The position numbers and the translations under genes were made by a program. Source: Pseudomonas nicosulfuronedens (lineage in GTDB: Bacteria > Pseudomonadota > Gammaproteobacteria > Pseudomonadales > Pseudomonadaceae). Taken from it: 64,000 bases of DNA. The notes under the pieces were generated by a model. The model saw only the letters and a program-made list of their open reading frames with translations. It was not told the DNA's origin and ran no database searches. Where the stretch lies: assembly GCF_005877905.1 (NCBI RefSeq), contig NZ_SWDV01000010.1, positions 124,001 to 188,000 of the forward strand. Reading direction: 5' to 3'. Shown piece after piece: positions 9,091 through 17,842 of the stretch. How positions within the stretch are numbered: the first letter of the stretch is position 1; each line of letters opens with the position of its first letter.

Positions 9091-9133
9091 AAAAGCGTCC
9101 AACGACGCGTCAATTCCGATTTGCGAGAGATCG

Positions 9134-10438
9134 ATGAGCACTCAAGCCAAAGCCTACCGCGCCAGCATCCTGCACAGCATCGCCGACCCCGCCGAAGTCG
9201 GCATCGAAGCCTCGTATCAGTACTTCGAAGACGGCATCCTGCTGGTGGAAGACGGCAAGGTCGCCCGCCTCGGCCACGCCGCCGAGCTGCTGCCGCAACT
9301 GGGCGGCGTGGAAGTGGTCGAGTACCGCGACGCGCTGATCACCCCCGGCTTCATCGACACCCATATCCACTACCCGCAGACCGGCATGATCGCCTCCTAC
9401 GGCGAGCAGCTGCTGGACTGGCTGAATACCTACACCTTCCCCACCGAGAAGCAGTTCGCCGACCCGGCCCACGCCGCCGATGTCGCCGGCATCTTCCTCA
9501 AGGAGCTGCTGCGCGCCGGCACCACCACTGCGCTGGTGTTCGGCACCGTGCACCCGCAGTCGGTGGACGCGCTGTTCGGCGCGGCGCAGAAGCTCGACCT
9601 GCGCCTGATCGCCGGCAAGGTGATGATGGACCGCAACGCACCGGACTACCTGACCGACACCGCCGAAAGCAGCTACACCGACAGCAAGGCGCTGATCGAG
9701 CGTTGGCACGGCAAGGGCCGCCTGCTCTATGCGGTGACCCCGCGCTTCGCCCCGACCAGCACGCCTGAACAGCTCGACGCTGCCGGCCGTCTGCTCAAGG
9801 AGCATCCGGGCGTGTATATGCACACGCACCTCTCGGAGAACCTCAAGGAAATCGAGTGGGTCAAGGAGCTGTTCCCGGAGCGCAAGGGCTACCTGGACGT
9901 CTATGACCACCACGGCCTGCTCGGCCCGCGCTCGGTATTCGCCCACGGCGTGCACCTGTGCGACGGCGAGTGCCAGCGCCTGTCGGAAACCGGCTCGGCC
10001 GTGGCCTTCTGCCCGACCTCCAACCTGTTCCTGGGCAGCGGCCTGTTCGACCTGAACAAGCTGGAAAAGCACAAGGTCAAGGTCGGCCTGGGCACTGACG
10101 TCGGCGCCGGCACCAGCTTCTCCCAGCTGCAATCGCTGAACGAGGCCTACAAGGTCATGCAGCTGCAAGGCAAGAAGCTCGACCCGTTCAAATCGCTGTA
10201 CCTGGCCACCCTCGGCGGCGCCTGCGCGCTGGAGCTGCAGGACAAGGTCGGCAGCTTCGCCCAGGGCAACGAGGCCGACTTCGTGGTCCTCGACTACAAG
10301 GCCACCCCGCTGCTGGACTACCGCCTGCAGCAGGCGAAAACCCTGGAGGAGAAACTCTTCGCACTGGTCATCCTCGGCGACGACCGTACCGTGAAGGAAA
10401 CCTTCGCGCACGGTCGCAACGTGCATCGCCGCGGCTGA
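9134..10438 (+). CDS. guaD: Guanine deaminase
   Basis: A 434-residue amidohydrolase that converts guanine to xanthine, feeding XdhAB. The metal-binding motif PGFIDTHIH places H77 and H79. Further ligands are in HTHLSEN and HGVHLCDGE, and the catalytic Asp is in GLGTDVGAGTS. GAGAGA precedes ATG 9134. Its place after xdhC and the shared direction indicate one purine-degradation transcription unit, though a repeat element separates the genes. No terminator is obvious after it, but a REP pair begins 160 bases downstream. Confidence 0.95.
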   Translation: MSTQAKAYRASILHSIADPAEVGIEASYQYFEDGILLVEDGKVARLGHAAELLPQLGGVEVVEYRDALITPGFIDTHIHYPQTGMIASYGEQLLDWLNTYTFPTEKQFADPAHAADVAGIFLKELLRAGTTTALVFGTVHPQSVDALFGAAQKLDLRLIAGKVMMDRNAPDYLTDTAESSYTDSKALIERWHGKGRLLYAVTPRFAPTSTPEQLDAAGRLLKEHPGVYMHTHLSENLKEIEWVKELFPERKGYLDVYDHHGLLGPRSVFAHGVHLCDGECQRLSETGSAVAFCPTSNLFLGSGLFDLNKLEKHKVKVGLGTDVGAGTSFSQLQSLNEAYKVMQLQGKKLDPFKSLYLATLGGACALELQDKVGSFAQGNEADFVVLDYKATPLLDYRLQQAKTLEEKLFALVILGDDRTVKETFAHGRNVHRRG

Positions 10439-10598
10439 CCCCTTACGGCTTCGGCGCCGGGGCCTCGCTCAGGACCAACCCGGCGCCGGGGCCGCTTTTC
10501 TTTCCACGATGCGCGGCGCTGCACCAGGTTCCCCGGCGTGCGCAGGAGCGAAGTCCGTCCGCAATCGATTCTCGGCAACGCAACGGTGCCACCCAGGG

Positions 10599-10668
10599 TT
10601 CGCGAGCAAGCTCGCTCCTACAGGTTTGCTCCGGTGCTGCCCTTGTAGGAGCGAGCTTGCTCGCGAAC
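10599..10668. repeat. REP pair (TAGGAGCGAG family)
   Basis: The arms CGCGAGCAAGCTCGCTCCTA (10601-10620) and TAGGAGCGAGCTTGCTCGCG (10646-10665) are perfect reverse complements around a 25-base spacer. They lie between the convergent guaD and universal stress genes and could act as a bidirectional stem. Apart from GC-rich direct repeats (GGCGCCGGGG, near 10454 and 10482) I see nothing else here. Confidence 0.92.
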
Positions 10669-10699
10669 CGCACGACACCCATTCGGGGCATGAGGACGC

Positions 10700-11122
10700 C
10701 TACTCCCGCACCTCGACCAGCACCGGACACGGAGCCCGCTCGATCACCCGCTGCCCCACCGACGGGTCCAGCAACCGCTCGATACGCCCCAGGTGCCGGT
10801 GACCGATCACAATCAGATCGCACGCCAGCCGCTCTGACTCCCGCAGGATCGCCCGCGCCGGATCGCCCGCCACCACGGCACCCGACGCAACGCAGGGTTG
10901 CAACTGCATCACGGCATCATCCACCAGCGCCTGGGCCTCGTGTTGCTCCTGCTCCGCCGGCGGGTACTCCAGCGCATCCTCCCGCGGCATCGCGAAAGCG
11001 CGATCCACGACGCAGACCACATGCACCTCGGCGCCGTGATCACGCGCCAGCTCTCCCGCCGTGGCAACGATGCGCGCCGACTGCGCCGCACCGTCGATGG
11101 CCAGCAGAATCCGTTTGAACAT
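10700..11122 (-). CDS. Universal stress protein (UspA family)
   Basis: A 140-residue single-domain Usp. It starts MFKRILLAIDGAAQSA and ends with the nucleotide-binding signature region LIVIGHRHLGRIERLLD followed by SVGQRVIERAPCPVLVEV, the usual Usp C-terminal strand. AGGAG lies just before ATG 11122. Such proteins bind ATP or dimerise and are induced by stress; no specific role can be read here. It is divergent from the LysR gene. Neither gene belongs to the purine pathway, so this marks the start of an insertion in the island. Confidence 0.9.
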   Translation of the reverse strand: MFKRILLAIDGAAQSARIVATAGELARDHGAEVHVVCVVDRAFAMPREDALEYPPAEQEQHEAQALVDDAVMQLQPCVASGAVVAGDPARAILRESERLACDLIVIGHRHLGRIERLLDPSVGQRVIERAPCPVLVEVRE

Positions 11123-11287
11123 GCCTTTCTCCTTCGTGAAACAAAATCCGCCGTCATTCTTCGGGGCGCGCGCCGGACCGTAAAGGCACGCCAAACGTAA
11201 TGAACCATTGCATGAAACGCACGCTTGCCCAGCGAGCCCTTCGCAATGGAACATGAATAGCACTGCCCCACTGTCTTCGGAGTCGCC

Positions 11288-12211
11288 ATGGCCCTGCCCG
11301 ATCTCAATCTGCTGGTCGCCCTCAACATCCTGCTCGAAGAAGGCAGCGTGGTCGGTGCCGCGCGACGCATGCACCTCAGTGCACCCGCCATGAGCCGCAC
11401 CCTGTCGCGCATTCGCGAAGCGGTGGGCGACCCGATCATGGTCCGCGCCGGGCGTAACCTGGTGCCGACACCTCGCGCCCTGCAATTGCGCGAAGAAGTC
11501 AGCGACCTGGTCGAACACGCCATGCGTCTGTTCAATGCCAAGGAAAACCTGCGCATGGACCAGCTCGAACGCTGCTTCGTGCTGCGCTCCAACAACGTGC
11601 TGGTCGGCGGGTTCGCCTCGCGCATGCTAGCGGTGATGAAAGATGAAGCGCCCCGCTGCAGCTTGCGTATTGCCCCGGAAGCCGACTTCGACGACGAAGC
11701 CCTGCGGCAGAACCGCATCGACCTGTACATCGGCGCCACCTCGACACTGGAGCCGGAAATCCGCACACAGACCCTGTTCACCACCAGCTTCGTCGGCCTG
11801 GCACGGCGCGACCATCCAATCTTCGACGACGAAATCACTGCCGAGCGCTTCGCCGCCTTTCCGCAGATCAGCGTTTCCCGACGCGGTCGCGCGCTCGGCC
11901 CGATCGACGAGGAACTGGCGAACCTGGGCCTGCGTCGGGAAATCCGCCTGACCGCACCGACCTTCCATTCCTCGATCTTCGCCCTGCTGGAGTCTGACCT
12001 CGTACTGCCCATTGCCGAGCATTCGCTGTGGCGCCTGGATCGCCTGGGCTTCGCCCTGCGCCAGTTCGACATCCCGCTGCCGCTGAAATCCGTGGTGATC
12101 CTCCAGGCCTGGCACCCGCGCTTCGACAACGACCCAGCGCACAGCTGGCTGCGACAGACGGTGAAGCGCGTGTGCATCGAGTTGCGGGAAAGTTCTGGCC
12201 TGCTGAGCTGA
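11288..12211 (+). CDS. LysR-family transcriptional regulator
   Basis: A 307-residue LTTR. The N-terminal winged helix is clear (LNLLVALNILLEEGSVVGAA, then LSAPAMSRTLSRIREAVGD) and a periplasmic-binding-like effector domain follows from about residue 90. GGAG stands 5 bases before ATG 11288. It lies immediately before the three-gene efflux cassette in the same orientation. The gap contains a perfect dyad suited to an LTTR, so it probably controls the pump. The effector is unknown. Confidence 0.9.
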   Translation: MALPDLNLLVALNILLEEGSVVGAARRMHLSAPAMSRTLSRIREAVGDPIMVRAGRNLVPTPRALQLREEVSDLVEHAMRLFNAKENLRMDQLERCFVLRSNNVLVGGFASRMLAVMKDEAPRCSLRIAPEADFDDEALRQNRIDLYIGATSTLEPEIRTQTLFTTSFVGLARRDHPIFDDEITAERFAAFPQISVSRRGRALGPIDEELANLGLRREIRLTAPTFHSSIFALLESDLVLPIAEHSLWRLDRLGFALRQFDIPLPLKSVVILQAWHPRFDNDPAHSWLRQTVKRVCIELRESSGLLS

Positions 12212-12217
12212 CCACAC

Positions 12218-12242
12218 AATCAGTGCGCCAGACACACTGATT
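12218..12242. promoter_or_regulatory. Dyad operator between lysR and the efflux cassette
   Basis: AATCAGTG (12218-12225), 9 bases, then CACTGATT (12235-12242) form a perfect 8-9-8 inverted repeat just after the LysR stop codon and 133 bases before the MFS start. The spacing suits an LTTR recognition site. Binding is inferred. Confidence 0.5.
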
Positions 12243-12374
12243 AGCTGCAATCATTTCAATTTCCACAACTCATGCCCTTCCCTAGACTCGGTCGCAAATA
12301 CCCGAGTTGATTCCTATGCCTTGCACCGTACCGCCCAGCGGCGGCGGCATCGGCCATCCCCATGGAGGCCGGCC

Positions 12375-13958
12375 ATGACCGCGCTCGCCCCGATTTCCGC
12401 CACCGCACCACAACCGTCCGAAGCAACCGCCAAACCCGTTGCGCAGCCGTTCGGCCTGCGCATCGTGGTCGGCATGCTCGGCGTACTGATCGCCTCCCTC
12501 AGCGCCGGCCTCAACGAGAAGGTCACCGACCTGGCCATGACCGATGTGCGCGGCGCGCTGTCCATCGGCCACGACGAAGGCACCTGGCTGATCGCCCTGT
12601 ACTCGGCGGCGCAGGTCGCCGCCATGGCCTTCGCCCCCTGGTTCTCGGTCACCGTTTCGCTGCGCCGCTTCACCCTCGGCGCCATTGCCGTGTTCGCCCT
12701 GCTTGCGCTGCTCTGTCCGTTCGCGCCTAACGTCGAGACGCTCTACCTGCTGCGCCTGCTGCAGGGTTTCGCCGGTGGCTGCATGCCACCCATGCTGATG
12801 ACCGTGGCGCTGCGCTTCCTGCCACCGGGGATCAAGCTCTACGGCCTGGGCGCCTACGCGCTGACGGCCACCTTCGCGCCCAACCTGGGCATGCCGCTGG
12901 CCGCGCTATGGACCGAGTTCGTCGGCTGGCAGTGGGTGTTCTGGCAGGTCATCCCGCTCTGCGCCGTAGCGCTGGCTGCTGTCGCCTGGGGTATCCCGCA
13001 GGACCCGCTGCGCCTGGAGCGTCTGCGCCAGTTCGACACCCTGGGCCTCGCCCTCGGCCTGCCGGGCATCCTGATGCTGGTGATGGGCCTGCTGCAGGGC
13101 GAACGCCTGGACTGGTTCGAATCCGATCTGGTCACCCTGCTGGTGGTCGGCGGCGCCGGGCTGCTGGTGGCGTTCTTCATCAACGAATGGACACACCCGC
13201 TGCCCTTCTACCGCCTGGACATCCTCAAGCGGCGCAACTTCACCCACGCACTGATCACCCTGGCGGGCGTGCTGGTGGTACTCGGCGCATGCTCCGGCGT
13301 ACCGGCGTCCTACCTCGCCTCGGCCCACGGTTATCGCCCGTTGCAATCGGCGCCCATGGCGCTGCTGGTGGCGCTGCCGCAGCTCATTTCGCTGCCCCTG
13401 GTGGCCGCGCTGTGCAACATCCCGCGGGTCGACTGCCGCTGGGTGCTGGCCATCGGCATCAGCCTGTGCGGCCTGTCCGCTTTCGGCATGAGCCAGCTCA
13501 CCAGCGAGTGGACGCGGGAGAACTTCTACTGGCTGCTGGCGTTGCAGATCATTGGCCAGCCGATGGCCATCGTGCCGCTGCTGATGTCCGCCACCAGCGT
13601 CGTCGCGCCCATCGAAGGGCCGTTCGCCTCGGCGTGGTTCAACAGCGTGCGCGGCTTCTCGGCGGTGCTCGGCAGCGCCGTGGTGTCGATCCTGATGACC
13701 TGGCGCGAGCACTACCACTCCAACCGCCTGGTCGATCATCTGGGCAGCGCCTCGCAAGCCCTGGACCTGCGCCTGGAGCAACTGGGCGGCGCCGAGAACA
13801 TCGGCCGCCTGGCCAGCCAGGTGCGCGGCCAGGCCGGCGTGCTCGCTGCCTCCGACACGCTGCTGGCTATGTCCTGGCTGGCTGCCGCCCTGCTCGTCCT
13901 GACTCCCCTGATGCCGCTGCGGGTCTATCCGCCGCGCCCCGTCGTTCCTGCTAACTGA
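12375..13958 (+). CDS. MFS multidrug efflux transporter (DHA2 / EmrB type)
   Basis: A 527-residue inner-membrane drug:proton antiporter with about 14 hydrophobic segments. Segment 1 is GLRIVVGMLGVLIASLSAGL, and the typical DHA2 stretch AAQVAAMAFAPWFSV follows. GGAGG lies 6 bases before ATG 12375, which decides the start over an upstream in-frame ATG. It is followed by a membrane fusion protein and an outer-membrane factor, so the product should form a tripartite pump across both membranes. The substrate is unknown. The gene is ordinary in GC content for the window. Confidence 0.9.
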   Translation: MTALAPISATAPQPSEATAKPVAQPFGLRIVVGMLGVLIASLSAGLNEKVTDLAMTDVRGALSIGHDEGTWLIALYSAAQVAAMAFAPWFSVTVSLRRFTLGAIAVFALLALLCPFAPNVETLYLLRLLQGFAGGCMPPMLMTVALRFLPPGIKLYGLGAYALTATFAPNLGMPLAALWTEFVGWQWVFWQVIPLCAVALAAVAWGIPQDPLRLERLRQFDTLGLALGLPGILMLVMGLLQGERLDWFESDLVTLLVVGGAGLLVAFFINEWTHPLPFYRLDILKRRNFTHALITLAGVLVVLGACSGVPASYLASAHGYRPLQSAPMALLVALPQLISLPLVAALCNIPRVDCRWVLAIGISLCGLSAFGMSQLTSEWTRENFYWLLALQIIGQPMAIVPLLMSATSVVAPIEGPFASAWFNSVRGFSAVLGSAVVSILMTWREHYHSNRLVDHLGSASQALDLRLEQLGGAENIGRLASQVRGQAGVLAASDTLLAMSWLAAALLVLTPLMPLRVYPPRPVVPAN

Positions 13959-13984
13959 ATTCCCGCTGATTGAAAGGTCTGCCC

Positions 13985-15052
13985 ATGTCGAAATTAAGCT
14001 CCCGTCGCGGCAGTCTGGCCCTGGTTGCCGTGCTGCTGCTCGCCCTTGTCGTCTACCTGCTGCTGCGCCTGCTGAGCCCCGCCCGCGAGCAAAGCACCGA
14101 TGACGCCTACATCCATGCCGACTTCACGCTGGTGGCGCCGAAGGTCGCCGGCTTCATCGAGGAAGTGCTGGTGGAAGACAACCAGTCGGTGAAGGCCGGG
14201 CAGGTCCTGGCGCGCATCGATGCCCGCGACTACCGCGCCGCGCTGGACGCCGCCGAAGCCGACGTGCTGGCCGCCGAGGCGCGTCACCACCATGTTGCCG
14301 CCGACCTCGAACGCCAGCAGGCGGTGATTGCCCAGAGCGCCGCCCAGGTGCAGGCCGACCAGGCTGCGCTGACCTTTGCCGCGCAGGAACTGAACCGCTA
14401 CCAGCACCTCGCCACCCAGGGCGCCGGCACGTTGCAGAATGCCCAGCAGGCGCGCTCGCGCGTCGACTCGGCGAAGGCCGTCCTGGACAAGGACAAGGCC
14501 GCCGCGCTGGCCGCGCGCAAGCAGCTCGACGTGCTGCTGGCCCAGCAGGCCGAGGCCCTGGGCGCACTGAAGCGGGGGCAGGCGCAGCTGCAGCAGGCGC
14601 AACTGAACCTGTCGTACACCGAGATCCGCGCCCCCTTCGACGGCATGGTCGGCCGCCGCGCCGTGCGTGTCGGTGCCTACACCACGCCGGGCAATGCGCT
14701 GCTTGCGGTAGTACCGCTGCAGAACGCCTACGTGGTTGGCAACTTCCAGGAAACCCAGCTGACCGAAGTACAACCTGGCCAGGCCGTAGAGATCAGCATC
14801 GACACCTTCCCCGGCGAGAAACTGCGCGGCCACGTCGACAGCATCGCCCCGGCCACCGGCCTGAGCTTCGCGCCCATCGCCCCGGACAACGCCACCGGCA
14901 ACTTCACCAAGATCGTCCAGCGCATCCCGGTGAAGATCGTCCTCGACGCCGACCAGCCGCTGCGCGAAAAACTGCGCGTGGGCATGTCGGTGATCGCGCG
15001 GATCGACACCGGCACGCACGCCAGCAACGAGCAGAAGGTGGCCGTGCAATGA
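13985..15052 (+). CDS. HlyD/EmrA-type membrane fusion protein
   Basis: A 355-residue periplasmic adaptor. It has one N-terminal transmembrane anchor (residues about 11-30, LALVAVLLLALVVYLLLRLL), then STDDAYIHAD, a biotinyl-lipoyl-like half motif (VAPKVAGFIEEVLVEDNQ) and a long Ala/Gln-rich coiled coil (residues about 90-200). The second lipoyl half (IRAPFDGMVGRR) and a beta-barrel domain follow. AAAGGT precedes ATG 13985. It begins 26 bases after the MFS gene and overlaps the outer-membrane factor by 4 bases, so the three form one operon. Confidence 0.92.
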   Translation: MSKLSSRRGSLALVAVLLLALVVYLLLRLLSPAREQSTDDAYIHADFTLVAPKVAGFIEEVLVEDNQSVKAGQVLARIDARDYRAALDAAEADVLAAEARHHHVAADLERQQAVIAQSAAQVQADQAALTFAAQELNRYQHLATQGAGTLQNAQQARSRVDSAKAVLDKDKAAALAARKQLDVLLAQQAEALGALKRGQAQLQQAQLNLSYTEIRAPFDGMVGRRAVRVGAYTTPGNALLAVVPLQNAYVVGNFQETQLTEVQPGQAVEISIDTFPGEKLRGHVDSIAPATGLSFAPIAPDNATGNFTKIVQRIPVKIVLDADQPLREKLRVGMSVIARIDTGTHASNEQKVAVQ

Positions 15053-16503
15053 TCGTCGCCCGCACGCCCCCGTTCGTCCTGGCTGGCCTTGCCCTGCTCG
15101 CGCTCGGCGCCTGCAGCGTAGGTCCGGACTTCAAGCGTCCTGATGACGCCGACGCGGTGAACTGGTCCGCCCAACGCGGGGATGCACCGAGCCAGGCGCT
15201 CAACGCTCCCATGGAAGCGCAATGGTGGACGCTGCTCGGCGACCCACAGCTGGATGACGTTCAGCGCCGCGTGGCCGCCGCCAACCTGGACCTGCGCGAA
15301 GCCGATGCGCGCCTGCAGCAGAGCCGGGCTATCCGCCAGGCGCTGGGCGGCGATGCCGTGCCCAACGTCGGCGCGGACCTGGGCTACCAGCGCAAGCGCA
15401 ACAGCGAAGTGGGCCTGAACGACCCGTCGGGCAAATCCGGCAAGGACAGCTTCAACCAGCTCGACGGCGGCTTCGACCTGTCCTGGGAACTGGATTTCTG
15501 GGGCCGTGTGCGCCGCGAACTGGAGGCTGCCGATGCGAACGTCCAGGCCACCGAAGAAAGCCGCCGGGACGTGCTCGTGTCGGTGCTCGCCGAAACCGCG
15601 CGCAACTACCTGCAGCTGCGCGCCGAGCAGGACCTGGAAGCCATCATTCGCAGCAATCTGGAGATCGCCCATCGCAGCCTGGAGCTGACCCGCCTGCGTC
15701 GCGCCGATGGCGTCGCCACCGAACTGGACGTGGCCGAAGCCCTGACCCAGGTCGCCAGTATCGAAGCGCGTCTGCCCGACAGCCAGAAGCGCCAGGCACG
15801 GCTGATCAACGCCCTGGGCTATCTGCTCGGCGAGGCTCCCGGCGCGCTGCAGACCGAACTCGCCCAGGCCAAACCCGTGCCGCAGCCGCCCCGTGGCGTG
15901 CCGGTCGGACTGCCTTCGGAGCTGGCCCAGCGTCGTCCGGATATCCGCCGTGCCGAGGCTACCCTGCACGCCGCTACCGCCAGCATTGGCGTTGCCAAGG
16001 CGGACTTCTATCCGCGCATCAGCCTCAACGGCAGCTTCGGCTTCCAGGCCCTGCAACTGTCCAACTTTGGCGACTGGAACAGCCGTACCTTCGGTATCGG
16101 CCCGAGCCTGTCGCTGCCGATCTTCGAGGGCGGCCGCCTGAAAGGCATGCTCGCCCTGCGCGAAGCGCAGCAACAGGAATCGGCCATCGCCTACCGCCGT
16201 ACCGTGCTCAACGCCTGGCGCGAGGTGGACGATGCACTCACCGACTACGCTGCCGACCAGCGCCGCCTGGCCAGCCTCGACACCGCCGCCGAACACGGCC
16301 GAACCGCTCTCGCCAACGCCCGCGAACAGTACAAGGCCGGCGCCGTAGACTTCCTCAACGTGCTCAGTGCCCAGCGCGAACTGCTGGCTACCGAGGAACA
16401 GCAGGTGCGCAGCCGCGAGGCCGTGGCGACCACACTGGTGCTGCTCTACAAGTCCCTGGGTGGTGGCTGGCAGCAGGCCGAAGAGCGCGCGCAGAACTTG
16501 TAG
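15049..16503 (+). CDS. Outer-membrane efflux lipoprotein (TolC/OprM/NodT family)
   Basis: A 484-residue outer-membrane channel. The signal peptide ends in the lipobox LGAC with acylated C22, followed by SVGPDFKRPD as in OprM-like proteins. Two repeated OEP helical domains are visible, with LRLRRADGVATELDVAEAL in the first and GVGKADFYPRISL-like sequence (GVAKADFYPRISLNGSFGF) opening the second. It overlaps the HlyD gene by ATGA. Its TAG stop codon (16501-16503) is part of the REP arm TGTAGGAGCG, so the repeat defines the C terminus ...AQNL. Confidence 0.92.
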   Translation: MIVARTPPFVLAGLALLALGACSVGPDFKRPDDADAVNWSAQRGDAPSQALNAPMEAQWWTLLGDPQLDDVQRRVAAANLDLREADARLQQSRAIRQALGGDAVPNVGADLGYQRKRNSEVGLNDPSGKSGKDSFNQLDGGFDLSWELDFWGRVRRELEAADANVQATEESRRDVLVSVLAETARNYLQLRAEQDLEAIIRSNLEIAHRSLELTRLRRADGVATELDVAEALTQVASIEARLPDSQKRQARLINALGYLLGEAPGALQTELAQAKPVPQPPRGVPVGLPSELAQRRPDIRRAEATLHAATASIGVAKADFYPRISLNGSFGFQALQLSNFGDWNSRTFGIGPSLSLPIFEGGRLKGMLALREAQQQESAIAYRRTVLNAWREVDDALTDYAADQRRLASLDTAAEHGRTALANAREQYKAGAVDFLNVLSAQRELLATEEQQVRSREAVATTLVLLYKSLGGGWQQAEERAQNL

Positions 16504-16579
16504 GAGCGAGCTTGCTCGCGAACCGCATCACGCCGGCACCTAAAGGTGCAATGCATTCGCGAGCAAGCTCGCTCCTACG
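16499..16579. repeat. REP pair overlapping the end of the efflux operon
   Basis: TAGGAGCGAGCTTGCTCGCG (16501-16520) and its reverse complement (16558-16577) flank a 37-base spacer. The first three bases of the left arm are the stop codon of the outer-membrane factor. Confidence 0.92.
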
Positions 16580-16630
16580 AAAAGCGCGCAGTGTCAGGAC
16601 GATTACGAAAAGCGACCCAGGCAGAAATGA

Positions 16631-16658
16631 AAAAGCCCCGCAGATGCGGGGCTTTTTT
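16631..16658. terminator. Bidirectional terminator
   Basis: AGCCCCGC (16634-16641), loop AGAT, GCGGGGCT, with A4 before and T6 after. It serves the efflux operon and the convergent gntR gene. Confidence 0.92.
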
Positions 16659-16670
16659 CTGGCTCGGCGA

Positions 16671-17447
16671 TCAGGCCGCCGAGTCGGCGTCGGCCTTGCT
16701 GCGGCGCGGCTTCTTCTTGCCGGCCAGCAGGTGCGAGAACACCGCGTGCAGGTCACCCGAGGCACCATCCACATCCAGGTTCAGCTTGTCGTCGATGTGC
16801 GCCATGTGGTGCATCATCAGGGTCACAGCCTTTTCCTTGTCGCCCTTCTCGATGGCGTCGAGGATCTCGTTGTGCTCGTCGAACGAACAGTGCGAACGAC
16901 CACCGCTTTCGTACTGGGCGATGATCAGCGAAGTCTGCGATACCAGGCTGCGCTGGAACACCACCAGCGGGGCATTCTTCGCCATTTCGGCAAGCTTCAG
17001 GTGGAACTCGCCGGAAAGGCGGATGCCGGCGCCACGGTCACCGCGAGCGAAGCTGGATTGCTCCTGTTTCACCATGTCGCGCAGTTCGGCGAGGGTATCG
17101 CTGCTGGCGTTGTCCACGGCCAGCTCGGTGATCGCGCGCTCGACAGTGCGGCGGGCGAAGAGAATCTGCCGGGCTTCGTCGATGCTCGGGCTGGCGACCA
17201 CGGCGCCACGGTTGGGGCGCAGCAGGACTACCTGTTCGTGGGCCAGGCGCGACAGGGCGCGACGGATGATGGTGCGACTGACACCGAAGATTTCACCGAG
17301 GGCCTCTTCGCTCAGCTTGGTGCCGGGCGCCAGGCGTTGTTCGAGGATGGCGTCGAAGATGTGCGCGTAGACGATCTCGTCCTGAGTGCCGCTGCGCGCC
17401 TTGCCATTGCGCGGCTGCTTCCTGATCTGTTGCAACTGGTCGGTCAT
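16671..17447 (-). CDS. GntR-family (FCD) regulator, candidate purine catabolism repressor
   Basis: A 258-residue protein starting at ATG 17447 (MTDQLQQIRKQPRNG). The winged helix covers residues about 25-90 (YAHIFDAILEQRLAPGTKL, then FGVSRTIIRRALSRLAHE) and is followed by an FCD domain with the metal-type residues in SGEFHLKLAE and HNEILDAIEKGD. It ends in a Lys/Arg-rich tail (GKKKPRRSKADADSAA). It sits between guaD and the purine permease. Its own promoter region has GTGTACACAA (17537-17546), close to the TTGTATACAA sites before the other purine genes. It is therefore the best candidate for the factor that reads that site; this is inferred. Confidence 0.88.
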   Translation of the reverse strand: MTDQLQQIRKQPRNGKARSGTQDEIVYAHIFDAILEQRLAPGTKLSEEALGEIFGVSRTIIRRALSRLAHEQVVLLRPNRGAVVASPSIDEARQILFARRTVERAITELAVDNASSDTLAELRDMVKQEQSSFARGDRGAGIRLSGEFHLKLAEMAKNAPLVVFQRSLVSQTSLIIAQYESGGRSHCSFDEHNEILDAIEKGDKEKAVTLMMHHMAHIDDKLNLDVDGASGDLHAVFSHLLAGKKKPRRSKADADSAA

Positions 17448-17842
17448 CGGAGTCGAACCCTGCTCAGCCGGGTTGAACCGGCGCGAAATCCGTGGGGGCA
17501 TGAGTGAAGCTGGCCGCGGGCCAGGCATGGGGCACAGTGTACACAAAGTGGCCACTATCGTGCAGCCGTCGCGAGCGACTCGCCATCAACCCCGAGGCCG
17601 CACGGCGCAGGAGCTTGGCGAAGGTCAGCGTGCGACCATTCCGACGCTTTGCTTGTAAAAATCTTTCAGCAAGACACTAAACATTATTTGAACTTTTTGT
17701 ACACAACTGCATAATCGCGGCGTGACTTCCTGACCCAAAGGTCAACATTCACACCCTCACAACTCTTTCCGTTAGCGCAAGGGACGCAGGTGAACCAGCC
17801 GACGGCAAGGGACCAACAACAAGAGCGTTGAGGAGTACCGCT
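17448..17842. promoter_or_regulatory. Divergent control region of gntR and the purine permease
   Basis: This 395-base stretch codes no protein. It holds GTGTACACAA (17537-17546, 8 of 10 to TTGTATACAA) toward gntR and TTGTACACAA (17697-17706, 9 of 10) toward the permease. A permease promoter fits TTGAAC (17688-17693), a 16-base spacer and CATAAT (17710-17715), with the second site inside the spacer. TGACC-CAAA-GGTCA (17731-17744) follows at about +10 to +23, which suits repression. The layout gives two different palindromes on one promoter. Confidence 0.6.

Noticed and set aside
10599..10668. Possible CRISPR array
   Set aside because: The repeats are inverted pairs scattered through the window rather than direct repeats with regular spacers, and no cas gene is present.
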